From Hymenobacter ruricola (GTDB taxonomy: Bacteria; Bacteroidota; Bacteroidia; Cytophagales; Hymenobacteraceae): a stretch of DNA of 64,000 nt. The position numbers and the translations under genes are program-made. Positions within the stretch are counted from its first letter, which is position 1. The number at the start of each line of letters is the position of its first letter. The stretch is from assembly GCF_015694525.1 (NCBI RefSeq), contig NZ_JADQDM010000002.1:682001-746000 (forward strand), in the 5' to 3' direction. Shown one piece after another: positions 7,908-15,869 of this stretch. A model generated the notes under the pieces. It ran no database searches. It worked only from the letters and a program-made list of their open reading frames with translations, and was not told where the DNA came from.

Positions 7908-8801
7908 TTAGTCATCGTCGTGGTGGCGGGCCGGGTCGGTGGGCTCGAAGTCGTCCTCGTCTTCGTAGCTGTCCTCTTGCAGGCCCTGCGAGCGGGTGGG
8001 CCGCAGGCGGCTCACGATGCTGCGCGGCTCGGGTTCCGGCTCGGGGTCGGCCGCCAGGTTGTTGATGCGCCGGCTCATGCCCGGCAACACGCTGGTGGCG
8101 AGGTAGAGCAACGTGAGAAAGCTGCCCAGGCTGAGCAGCAGCGTGAAGTAGTCGAGCCAGTCGTGGCGCGGGGCGCCCGCGGGGTCGGGCGCCGCCACGG
8201 GCGAGCTGCTGAGCGGGGCTTCGTCGGACGAGGCGGCGGGGGCTGCTTCCAGGCCGTCGGCGTCGTGGGTGGTGAGGGGCGCGGCCACGGGCGCTTCGGG
8301 CTGGGCGTCGGCATCAGCGGGGGGCACGGCGGCCGTTTCCTCCGAGCCGGAGGCGTTGAACTGGGCACTGGCCTGCTGAATGAGGCGCTGCTCGGCCCGG
8401 ATGAGGGCCACCCGCTCGTCGCGCGGCAGGTTGTGAATGAAGAACTCAAAGTTCTTGTCCAGCAGCACCGATTTGAGTTGCTTCTCGAACTCGGCCAAGG
8501 TCATGGGGCCGTTGCCGAAGCGGTTTTTATACCGTTCGGCAATGCCGTTGTAGTTCATGAACAGCTGCTTGAGCGCCGCGTTGGTGCCGAAACCGTCGAA
8601 CTGCCGGCGGGCGGCGGCGGTGCGCAGCGTGAGCGGAAACTTGCCGCGGGTGAACGACTTGTCGTACACCGTTTCCATGGTCCGGAAATTCAGCTCGTCG
8701 ATGGTTTTATCGAAGAGGCGCTTGTTGGCCTGGGCCGGCGTTTCGGCCCGGGCCAGCGGCCCAAGAAGTAGCAGCAGAGCAAGAAAAAGCTGTTTCACCA
8801 T
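7908..8801 (-). CDS. Signal-peptide protein with one C-terminal membrane span
   Basis: A 297-residue protein: signal peptide (1-19, MVKQLFLALLLLLGPLARAE), a helical domain to about residue 145 rich in Arg, Lys and aromatic residues, an Ala/Pro/Glu-rich low-complexity linker (about 148-210), one membrane span (about 215-238) and an acidic Arg/Asp-rich tail ending in DDD. I recognise no family. The layout suggests a periplasmic domain held in the inner membrane. Its stop overlaps an upstream in-frame ATG of dcd, so the two genes are probably co-transcribed. Confidence 0.7.
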   Translation of the reverse strand: MVKQLFLALLLLLGPLARAETPAQANKRLFDKTIDELNFRTMETVYDKSFTRGKFPLTLRTAAARRQFDGFGTNAALKQLFMNYNGIAERYKNRFGNGPMTLAEFEKQLKSVLLDKNFEFFIHNLPRDERVALIRAEQRLIQQASAQFNASGSEETAAVPPADADAQPEAPVAAPLTTHDADGLEAAPAASSDEAPLSSSPVAAPDPAGAPRHDWLDYFTLLLSLGSFLTLLYLATSVLPGMSRRINNLAADPEPEPEPRSIVSRLRPTRSQGLQEDSYEDEDDFEPTDPARHHDDD

Positions 8802-8918
8802 GGGGCAAAGGTCGCTGAATAATTCAGCGCAAGGTTAATCAAAGCGAAAAATAGGTTTTGACCCGCCGTAAAAACGCCGCGCGGCCAAAACCTATTTTGC
8901 TTCGCCAGCGACGCGCGG

Positions 8919-10217
8919 CTACAGATTGTGCGCCTCTGCCAACGACTCGCGGCACGCCTTCAGGTACATTTCCACCAGCTCGTCGGTGATGGCCGTGGAC
9001 ACGAACAAGGCCTCAAACTGCGAAGGTGCCAGGTAAATGCCGCGCTCCAGCATGGCGTGGAAATAGCGGCCGAACGCAGCGATATCGCACTTTTTGGCGT
9101 CGTCGAGGTTGGTCACGGGCTCAGCGGTGAAGAAGAGGCTGAACATGGAGCCCACGCGGTTCACGGTGTAGTTCAGGCCCAGCTCGGCGGCAATCTGGCG
9201 GGTGCCGTCGGCGAGGCGGGCGCTGCTGGCTTCCAGGGCCAAGTACAGCTCGGGGTGCTCGTGCAGGTAGCGGAGCTGGGCCATGCCGGCGGCCGTGGCC
9301 ATGGGGTTGCCGGAGAGCGTGCCGGCCTGGTACACCTTGCCGGCCGGCGCCACGCAGTTCATGATGTCTTCGCGGCCGCCGTAGGCACCCACGGGCAGGC
9401 CGCCGCCAATGATTTTGCCCAGCGTGGTCATGTCGGCCTTGATGCCATAGAGCTCCTGCGCGCCGCCGGGCGCGAGGCGGAAACCGGTCATCACCTCGTC
9501 AAAAATGAGCACAATGCCGTGCTCGGTGCACAGGTCGCGCAGGGCCGGCAGGAAGCCTTCGGCAGGCGCCACGAGGCCCATGTTGCCCACCACGGGCTCC
9601 AGGATGAGGGCCGCCACCTGGCCGGGATTGGCGGCGATGAGGGCCTGCACGGCGGGCAGGTCGTTGTAGGGCGCGGTGAGGGTGTCCTGGGCCACGCCAT
9701 GGGTCACGCCGGCCGAGTCGGGCTCGCCGGCGGTGAGGGCGCCGCTGCCGGCCGCAATCAGGAAGGCGTCGCCGTGGCCGTGGTAGCAACCTTCAAACTT
9801 GATGATTTTGGCGCGGCCGGTGTAGCCGCGCGCGGCCCGGATGGCCGACATGCAGGCTTCGGTGCCGGAGTTTACCAAGCGAACTTTCTCGATGCTGGGC
9901 ACCATTTCACGAATCAGCTCGGCCATTTCTACCTCGCGGTGGGTGGGTGCGCCGAAGCTGAGCGAATGCGGCAGCGCCTTGGTCACGGCCTCAAGCACCA
10001 CCTGCGGGGCGTGGCCCAGAATCATGGGGCCCCAGGAATTGATAAAATCGACGTAGCGGTTGCCGTCCACGTCGGTCAGCCAGGCGCCGTGGGCGCTTTG
10101 CATGAATACCGGCGAGCCGCCCACCGAGCGGAAGGCGCGCACCGGCGAGTTGACGCCGCCGGGAATAAGGTGCTTGGCGCGTTCGAAGAGGGTAGCGGAA
10201 GTGGTGAGGTTGAGCAT
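8919..10217 (-). CDS. hemL: Glutamate-1-semialdehyde 2,1-aminomutase
   Basis: A 432-residue PLP enzyme that converts glutamate-1-semialdehyde to 5-aminolevulinate in the C5 tetrapyrrole pathway. Conserved blocks are the N-terminus (LFERAKHLIPGGVNSPVRAF), the PLP-binding Asp motif IFDEVMTGFR at about 238-247 and the Schiff-base Lys268 in TTLGKIIGGGLPVGAYGG. Length is typical. The frame extends 19 codons further upstream, but ATG 10217 (MLNLTTSATLF) matches family starts. No other haem gene is adjacent. Confidence 0.96.
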   Translation of the reverse strand: MLNLTTSATLFERAKHLIPGGVNSPVRAFRSVGGSPVFMQSAHGAWLTDVDGNRYVDFINSWGPMILGHAPQVVLEAVTKALPHSLSFGAPTHREVEMAELIREMVPSIEKVRLVNSGTEACMSAIRAARGYTGRAKIIKFEGCYHGHGDAFLIAAGSGALTAGEPDSAGVTHGVAQDTLTAPYNDLPAVQALIAANPGQVAALILEPVVGNMGLVAPAEGFLPALRDLCTEHGIVLIFDEVMTGFRLAPGGAQELYGIKADMTTLGKIIGGGLPVGAYGGREDIMNCVAPAGKVYQAGTLSGNPMATAAGMAQLRYLHEHPELYLALEASSARLADGTRQIAAELGLNYTVNRVGSMFSLFFTAEPVTNLDDAKKCDIAAFGRYFHAMLERGIYLAPSQFEALFVSTAITDELVEMYLKACRESLAEAHNL

Positions 10218-10254
10218 TAGGGATTGAAAATCGGGATAAAAGTCGAAAGGCCGC

Positions 10255-10336
10255 CCTGTCGAGCCACCTCGCATGAGAAAGTGAATAATTACTTCATCGC
10301 GCGAGATGTCTCGACAAGCTCGACATGACGTTCTGG
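10255..10336. repeat. Degraded GAACGTCATG-family hairpin
   Basis: The right arm (GCGAGATGTCTCGACAAGCT then CGACATGACGTTCT) is complete, but the left arm is reduced to TGTCGAGCCACCTCGC. It resembles the copy at 51949-52040, including the loop words TGAGAAAGT and AATTACT, so it is a decayed member of the same family between hemL and the gene at 10357. Confidence 0.75.
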
Positions 10337-10356
10337 GTTTTTTAGTAAAAAAGGCA

Positions 10357-12165
10357 TCACCGCACTACCTGCAGTTCCAGGTTATTGAGCTTGATGATGG
10401 GCACCACCTGGTTGTCGTGGGTGCCGCCAGTATAGTTCTGGCCCTCAAAAATGGCGCCTGGCACCGCCCCGGCACTGGCCAGATTAGTTTGAAAAGCGGG
10501 CCCGTACTGGAAGAGTGCCGTGCCGAAATACATCAGCAATTCAAAGCCCTGGCTGGCAAAAAGCGACGGCGGCAGGTGCTGGCGCTGCAAATACAATTGG
10601 CGAAACCGGCGGAAACCCGGCCCCTGCTCGTCGTAGTATTTCGGCTGCAGCATGTACACGCCGGGGGCGGCGAACTGGCCCACATCGAGGCGGGCGTTAT
10701 CGAGCCAGGAGCCGGGGCAGAGCAGCGCCGGGCGGGTGGCCGCGGGCTGTTGCTGCCAGAGCCTGAAGGCGGCCGGCCCCACGCGGCGGTTGTCCGAATA
10801 CACCACCAGGTGGCTGGCATTGGTGAGGTCGAGGCCGGTGAGCGCGGCGTTGAGGCTTTCGTCCACGTCGGGGTCGAAGCGGCGCAGGGCGCTGATTTTG
10901 CCGCCGTCGGCCTCGTAGGCGGCTTTGTAGGCGTTCGCGAAGGCGGCGTCGTCCTTGCTGTCTTCGTGGAGCACGATGCCGGGCCGGCCCGCGCCAAAAG
11001 CCGTGAGGGCAAACTGGGCGGCCACCCGGCCCTGAGTGGCCGTGCTGGGCGCAAACAGGTAATGCCAGGGGTTGTCAAACACCAAGTCGGCGTCCTGCGA
11101 CAAGGGATTGACGCACACAATCTGGTGCTCGCGGGCGTAGCGGCCCAGCAGCTTGGCGCCCGATTTATAGACCGGGCCGATGAGCAAATCCATGCCGGCC
11201 AGCTCGGGCAGGGCCAGTACCTGCTTGAGGGTGAGGGTGTCGGCGCCGGTGTCATAGGCGAAAATCTGCAGGGGCCGGCCCGCCCGCTGCAGGCTGTCCT
11301 GGGCCAGGCGCAGCCCGGCGTAGAGGTCGGTGACGAACTGGTTTTTGCGGATGTTCTGCCAGCTGGGGTCGTTCAGCTCAAAGGGCAGCAGCACGGCCAC
11401 GTTGTAGCTGGGTTTCTTGGCCACCACGGCGCGGGGGCGCGGTGTGTAGCGGGTGCGGTCGAGGCTGAAGCGGCTTATCAGCGCGTCGAGCTGGGGCCGG
11501 TCGGCGTCGGTGAAGGTGCCGCCGATGACGAGGTTTTCGGCGTAGGCGCGGGCCAGGGTGGCGTCGTCGGGGTAGCGGCGGAGGTTGCGCTGCCAGGTGC
11601 TGCGCTCCTTGATGCGGGGCAGGTAGGTGGCCTTCATGGCCTCGCGCTCGGGCCCGAACTTATCGGCCGGCAGCTGGGCCAGGGTTTTGAGGGCGGTGTC
11701 GTAGTCTTCCTGCTCGAAGGAAGCCTGGCCTTGCAGCAGCAGGGCGTCGGGCAGGTTGGGGTAGGCGGGGTACTCGGTGCGCAGCAGGTTGAGCATCTGC
11801 TCGGCCTCGGGCCACTGCTTGAGGCGGGCGTAGGCCACCGCCGCGAGGTAGGCCGCATCGGCGGCGCGGGCGAAGCGGGCGGCGGGCTGGGCCAGCGGCT
11901 CCAGCAGCGCGGCAGCGGCGGCGTAATGGCCCTGGTCGAGCTGGGTTTTGCCGCTGCGGTAACGGGCGGCCGGGTCGGCGGCCGGGGCAGTGGGTGCGGG
12001 TTTGGGCCGGGCAGCCGGGGGGGCGCTGGCCGGCCGCGCAGCTGCCCCAGCCGCCGGGGGCGCGGGTTTGGGCTGGGCGGGCGTTTGGGCCAGCGCGGGC
12101 GTAGCCAGCAGCAGGCCGGCCGCCACCCACCGCAGCGGGCGGCACAGCAAAGAAACTAGTGTCAT
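10357..12165 (-). CDS. Periplasmic TPR-like plus type 1 binding-protein fold protein
   Basis: A 602-residue exported protein. Residues 1-27 form a signal peptide ending in ATPALAQ, about 28-66 are Pro/Ala-rich, about 70-250 are helical repeats of tetratricopeptide type (YAAAAALLEPLAQPAARFA, AYARLKQWPEAEQMLNLL), and about 270 to the end is a periplasmic binding-protein type 1 fold (YNVAVLLPFELNDPSWQNI, DLLIGPVYKSGAKLL). This layout resembles the LpoA-type activators of penicillin-binding proteins and the ABC substrate-binding proteins with N-terminal TPRs known in Bacteroidota. No ABC permease is near, which favours a cell-wall role, but that is inference. An earlier ATG at 12240 would spoil the signal peptide. 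Confidence 0.75.
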   Translation of the reverse strand: MTLVSLLCRPLRWVAAGLLLATPALAQTPAQPKPAPPAAGAAARPASAPPAARPKPAPTAPAADPAARYRSGKTQLDQGHYAAAAALLEPLAQPAARFARAADAAYLAAVAYARLKQWPEAEQMLNLLRTEYPAYPNLPDALLLQGQASFEQEDYDTALKTLAQLPADKFGPEREAMKATYLPRIKERSTWQRNLRRYPDDATLARAYAENLVIGGTFTDADRPQLDALISRFSLDRTRYTPRPRAVVAKKPSYNVAVLLPFELNDPSWQNIRKNQFVTDLYAGLRLAQDSLQRAGRPLQIFAYDTGADTLTLKQVLALPELAGMDLLIGPVYKSGAKLLGRYAREHQIVCVNPLSQDADLVFDNPWHYLFAPSTATQGRVAAQFALTAFGAGRPGIVLHEDSKDDAAFANAYKAAYEADGGKISALRRFDPDVDESLNAALTGLDLTNASHLVVYSDNRRVGPAAFRLWQQQPAATRPALLCPGSWLDNARLDVGQFAAPGVYMLQPKYYDEQGPGFRRFRQLYLQRQHLPPSLFASQGFELLMYFGTALFQYGPAFQTNLASAGAVPGAIFEGQNYTGGTHDNQVVPIIKLNNLELQVVR

Positions 12166-12278
12166 CAGGAGCAGTAAACAGGCTTTCGCGTCTACGGAAA
12201 GCCGGGCAAAATTAGCCATAAATAGCGGGGCACTGGCCAACCCGTTGCGCCGTACCCGGGGCCTGCTTATGGCTCAAA

Positions 12279-12338
12279 TTAAAGCGCCATTAAACGCGAA
12301 TTAAAGCGTAATTAAACCCGGGTTAAATCGCAATTAAA
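12279..12338. repeat. Six TTAAA motifs at exact 11-bp spacing
   Basis: TTAAA starts at 12279, 12290, 12301, 12312, 12323 and 12334, always followed by a CG-containing pair of words, giving an 11-bp tandem repeat. The fourth and fifth units create AACCCGGGTT, the same palindrome that forms the centres of the dnaN array. It lies in the 470-bp divergent gap between the minus-strand periplasmic protein and the ABC export operon. Apart from the array I see nothing definite in this gap. Confidence 0.85.
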
Positions 12339-12635
12339 AGCACTGGAATGGCTTTCACGGGCAAAAACGGGGGTGAAATTTTGCACCATCAAAGGCTCAC
12401 TCATGCTTTCCCCGCTTCGTTCCGAGGTCCAAACGCTGGGCGGTCGATTTGGTGGCGGCGCCGGCCGTGAACCCGGTTTTTGCCCACCCGCAGGGGCTAA
12501 TGACTCCCCGTGGGAATCGGCGAACACGCAGCGCTTCTGCCCCTCTCCTCCCCTTGCAATGACTTTGGTGCGCTGGCACCTTTCTGAACTGGCTGGTGCC
12601 AGCTTGATTCAATTCCCCTGCAACGGCTTGTAATT

Positions 12636-14375
12636 ATGGCAACTACGCATTCGTTAACTCCCGTGCAGCGCTTGTTCCGCCTGTTTGCGGCCGAGCGCAC
12701 CGACATCACCTACCTCTACGTGTACGCGGCGCTGGCGGGCCTCATCAGCCTGAGCTTGCCGCTGGGCGTGCAGTCGGTGATTGGCTTTGTGAGCAGCGGG
12801 GCGGTCAGCACCTCGCTGGTGGTGCTCATCGGGCTCATTGTGCTGGGCACGCTGCTGGTGGGCGGCCTGCAAATCATGCAGGTGACGCTGGTGGAGTACA
12901 TGCAGCAGCGGCTGATGGCGCGGATGGCCCTGGACTTTGCCGTGCGCCTGCCTCAGGTGCGCGCCGAGGCCCTGGAAGGCGAATACCTGCCCGAGCTCAT
13001 GAACCGCCTGCTCGACGTGCCACCCCTGCAAAAAGGCCTGGCCACGCTGCTGATTGAGTTTTCAGCGGCCGCGCTGCAAATTCTGTTTGGGCTGCTGCTG
13101 CTGTCGTTTTACCACCCCATCTTCATTGCGTTCGGCGGGCTGCTGGTGCTGGGCTTGTACGGGCTGATAGTGGCAACCGGTCCCAAAGGCCTGAGCACCA
13201 GCATTGCCGAAAGCCAATACAAATACCGCGTGGTGGCCTGGCTTGAGGACGTGGCCCGCACGGTGAGCAGCTTCCGGCTGCCCCTGCGCCAGGGCCTGGC
13301 CCTGGGCCGCACCGACGACCTGCTGAACGGCTACCTCGGGGCCCGCGCCGCGCACTTCCGGGTGCTACTCACGCAGTCGTGGGGCTTCGTGGTGTTTAAA
13401 ACATTGATAACAGCCGCGTTGCTCAGCATCGGGTGCTGGTTGCTGATTGAGAAACAGATAAACATCGGGCAGTTCGTGGCCGCCGAAATCGTCATCATCC
13501 TCACCATTGGGGCGGTGGAGAAGCTGGTGCTCAAGCTCGACGTGGTGTACGACGCCCTCACCTCGCTCGATAAAATCGGGCACGTGCTGGACCTGGAAGC
13601 GGTGCCGCCGCCGCGGGGCACGGCCCTCCTGCCGGCCCTGCCCGCTGCCGGCGCGGGGCCGGGCCTGGCGGTGGAAGTGCGGGACTTGGCTTACCGCTAC
13701 CCCAAGGCCACGCACCCCACGCTCGACGGCGTTTCGCTGACCTTGGCCCCCGGCCACCACCTGGCCTTGGCGGGGGCCGATGGCGCCGGCAAAACCACCC
13801 TGCTGCGCCTGCTGGCCGGCTTGCTCGATGGCTACTCCGGGCAGATTGTGTACGCGGGCCTGCCCCTGAACGACCTGAGCCCGGAAGCGCTGGCCGCGGC
13901 CGTGGGCGACAACCTCTCGCACCAGCACCTGTTTTCGGGCACGGTGCTCGAAAACATCACCCTCAACCAGCCCCACCTCAGCGCCGCCGACGCGGCCTGG
14001 GCCGTGGAGCTGGTGGGCCTGCGCGACCACCTCTACGCCCGCCCCACCGGCCTGCAAACGCCCGTAGGGCCCGGCCACGCGCTCGGGGCCGGCGTCACCC
14101 AAAAGCTGCTGCTGGCCCGGGCCGTGGTGGGCCGCCCCCGCCTGCTGCTGCTCGACCACATGCTGCCCGCCGCGTCGCTGGCCGAGCGGGTGCGGGTGTT
14201 GCGCCGTCTGCTGGCGCCCGGCCTGCCGTGGACGGTCGTCCTCGGCACCACCCAGCCGGAGCTGCTGGCCCTGCTGCCCCGCGTGGCCGTGCTGGACGAA
14301 GGCCGCCTGGTGGCCGAAGGCACCCTGGCGGAAGTGAGCCAAACGCAGGAGATGCGCGCCTTGCTCGGGGCCTAG
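12636..14375 (+). CDS. Type I-like ABC exporter with degenerate ATPase domain
   Basis: A 579-residue half-transporter: about six membrane spans (residues 25-300) followed by a nucleotide-binding domain (about 345-579). No N-terminal C39 peptidase domain is present. Walker A is intact (GADGAGKTT, 380-388), but the signature is LGAGVTQ (about 482-488) instead of LSGGQ, the Walker B Asp507 is followed by His508 rather than Glu, the Q-loop position reads Ser, and the H-loop position reads Thr (GTTQ, 537-540). The LFSGTVLENI segment of exporters is kept. It heads an operon with HlyD and TolC partners, so export across both membranes is inferred. Whether it hydrolyses ATP is open. Confidence 0.85.
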   Translation: MATTHSLTPVQRLFRLFAAERTDITYLYVYAALAGLISLSLPLGVQSVIGFVSSGAVSTSLVVLIGLIVLGTLLVGGLQIMQVTLVEYMQQRLMARMALDFAVRLPQVRAEALEGEYLPELMNRLLDVPPLQKGLATLLIEFSAAALQILFGLLLLSFYHPIFIAFGGLLVLGLYGLIVATGPKGLSTSIAESQYKYRVVAWLEDVARTVSSFRLPLRQGLALGRTDDLLNGYLGARAAHFRVLLTQSWGFVVFKTLITAALLSIGCWLLIEKQINIGQFVAAEIVIILTIGAVEKLVLKLDVVYDALTSLDKIGHVLDLEAVPPPRGTALLPALPAAGAGPGLAVEVRDLAYRYPKATHPTLDGVSLTLAPGHHLALAGADGAGKTTLLRLLAGLLDGYSGQIVYAGLPLNDLSPEALAAAVGDNLSHQHLFSGTVLENITLNQPHLSAADAAWAVELVGLRDHLYARPTGLQTPVGPGHALGAGVTQKLLLARAVVGRPRLLLLDHMLPAASLAERVRVLRRLLAPGLPWTVVLGTTQPELLALLPRVAVLDEGRLVAEGTLAEVSQTQEMRALLGA

Positions 14376-14385
14376 CGCCAGCATC

Positions 14386-14409
14386 GCTGCCGGCCCACTG
14401 GCCGGCAGC
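14386..14409. other. Intercistronic GC-rich hairpin
   Basis: GCTGCCGGCC-CACT-GGCCGGCAGC: 10-bp perfect arms with a 4-nt loop, 10 bp after the ABC stop, without a T-tract. A second GC-rich inverted pair follows to 14440. In an operon this would slow exonuclease or attenuate expression of the downstream HlyD and TolC genes. Confidence 0.7.
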
Positions 14410-14471
14410 CAACGCGGGCCGGCCAGCGGGCCGGCGCCCTGATTAACTGCAAAATTTAATACCTGACCACC

Positions 14472-15869
14472 ATGCCATTTGCTGAGCATCCTCATCCGGA
14501 AACCCACCCCGACGCGGGGCGCTTCACGGCGTTTCGGCGGGCGCGCACGCCCCGGGCCGGCCGCACGCTGGCCCGCTGGGCGGGCGGGCTGGGCCTGCTG
14601 GTGCTGCTGAGTGGCTTTCTGCCGTGGACGCAGAACATCCGCTCCACGGGCAAGCTGACCACGCTACGGCCCCAGGACCGGCCCCAGACCGTGCCCAGCA
14701 CCATTGGCGGCCGCATCAAAACCTGGCGCGTGCAGGAAGGCCAGCTGGTGCAAAAAGGCGACACGCTGGCCGAAATCGTCGAAATCAAAGACAAGTACTT
14801 CGACCCCGAGCTCTTGGCTCGCACGCGCGAGCAGCTGGAAGCCAAAATCGCCGGCCTGCGCGAAAACGCCGCCAAAACCCAGGCCCTGGGCAGCCAGCAG
14901 GACGCCCTGCGCCTGGCCCTGCAAGCCAGCCTGGCCAAAGCCCGCAACAAAGTGCGCCAGGCCGACCTGAAAGTGCGCTCCGACCGCGCCGAGTTGGTGG
15001 CGGCCCGCGCCGACTACGCCATTGCCGAGCGCCAGCTCGAACGCCAGGAACTGCTCTACAAGCAAGGCCTCAAAAGCCTGACCGAGCTGGAGCAGCGCCG
15101 CCTGAAATTCCAGGAAAGCACCGCCAAGCTGCAAGCCGTGCAGAACAAGCTCGGCGCCTCGCGCCAGGACTCGGTGAGTGCCCGCATCGAACTGCAATCA
15201 TTGGATGCCGAGTACGCCGACAAGCTGGCCAAAAGCGAAAGCGACCGCCGCTCGGCTACCGGCTACCAGTTTGATACCGAAGGCCAGATTGCCAAGATGC
15301 GCAACGAGCTGGCCAATCTGAGCATTCGGGCGGGCTACTACTTCATCACGGCGCCCCAAACCGGCTACGTGGTGCGCGCCCTAAAAGAAGGGCAGGGCGA
15401 AATCGTGAAAGAAGGCGAAGACTTGGTGACGCTGATGCCCGCCAACCCGCGCTTGGCCGCCGAGCTCTACGTGAAGCCCATGGACGTGCCGCTGCTGCGG
15501 GTGGGCCGGCGGGTGCGGCTGCAGTTCGACGGCTGGCCCGCGCTGGTGTTCACGGGCTGGCCGGGCAGCAGCTTCGGCACCTTCGGCGGCGTGGTGCAGG
15601 TGATTGACAACATCGACTCGCAGGGCCAGTACCGCATTCTGGTGACGCACGAGCCCGGGACGGAGCCCTGGCCCGCCCCGCTGCGCGTGGGCTCGGGCGT
15701 GTACGGCTGGGCCCTGCTCGACAACGTGCCGGTGTGGTACGAACTGTGGCGTCAAATCAACGGCTTCCCGCCCAACTACGTGGGCGCCGAGCCGGCCTAC
15801 GCGGGCGGCGCGGGCAAGGAGAAAAAAGCGGACAAAACCAAATCGGCGGGCTATGGCGAGGAAGAGTAA
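14472..15869 (+). CDS. HlyD family periplasmic adaptor
   Basis: A 465-residue membrane-fusion protein: one membrane span near residues 35-52, a lipoyl-like half (VPSTIGGRIKTWRVQEGQLV, about 76-95), a long coiled coil (about 115-275, rich in Gln, Glu, Ala and Lys) and a second lipoyl half plus beta-barrel (about 280-410). It links the inner-membrane ABC protein upstream to the TolC protein downstream. The C-terminus ends in a Lys/Gly-rich tail. Its last 17 bases overlap the start of the next gene, which supports coupled translation. Confidence 0.9.
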   Translation: MPFAEHPHPETHPDAGRFTAFRRARTPRAGRTLARWAGGLGLLVLLSGFLPWTQNIRSTGKLTTLRPQDRPQTVPSTIGGRIKTWRVQEGQLVQKGDTLAEIVEIKDKYFDPELLARTREQLEAKIAGLRENAAKTQALGSQQDALRLALQASLAKARNKVRQADLKVRSDRAELVAARADYAIAERQLERQELLYKQGLKSLTELEQRRLKFQESTAKLQAVQNKLGASRQDSVSARIELQSLDAEYADKLAKSESDRRSATGYQFDTEGQIAKMRNELANLSIRAGYYFITAPQTGYVVRALKEGQGEIVKEGEDLVTLMPANPRLAAELYVKPMDVPLLRVGRRVRLQFDGWPALVFTGWPGSSFGTFGGVVQVIDNIDSQGQYRILVTHEPGTEPWPAPLRVGSGVYGWALLDNVPVWYELWRQINGFPPNYVGAEPAYAGGAGKEKKADKTKSAGYGEEE

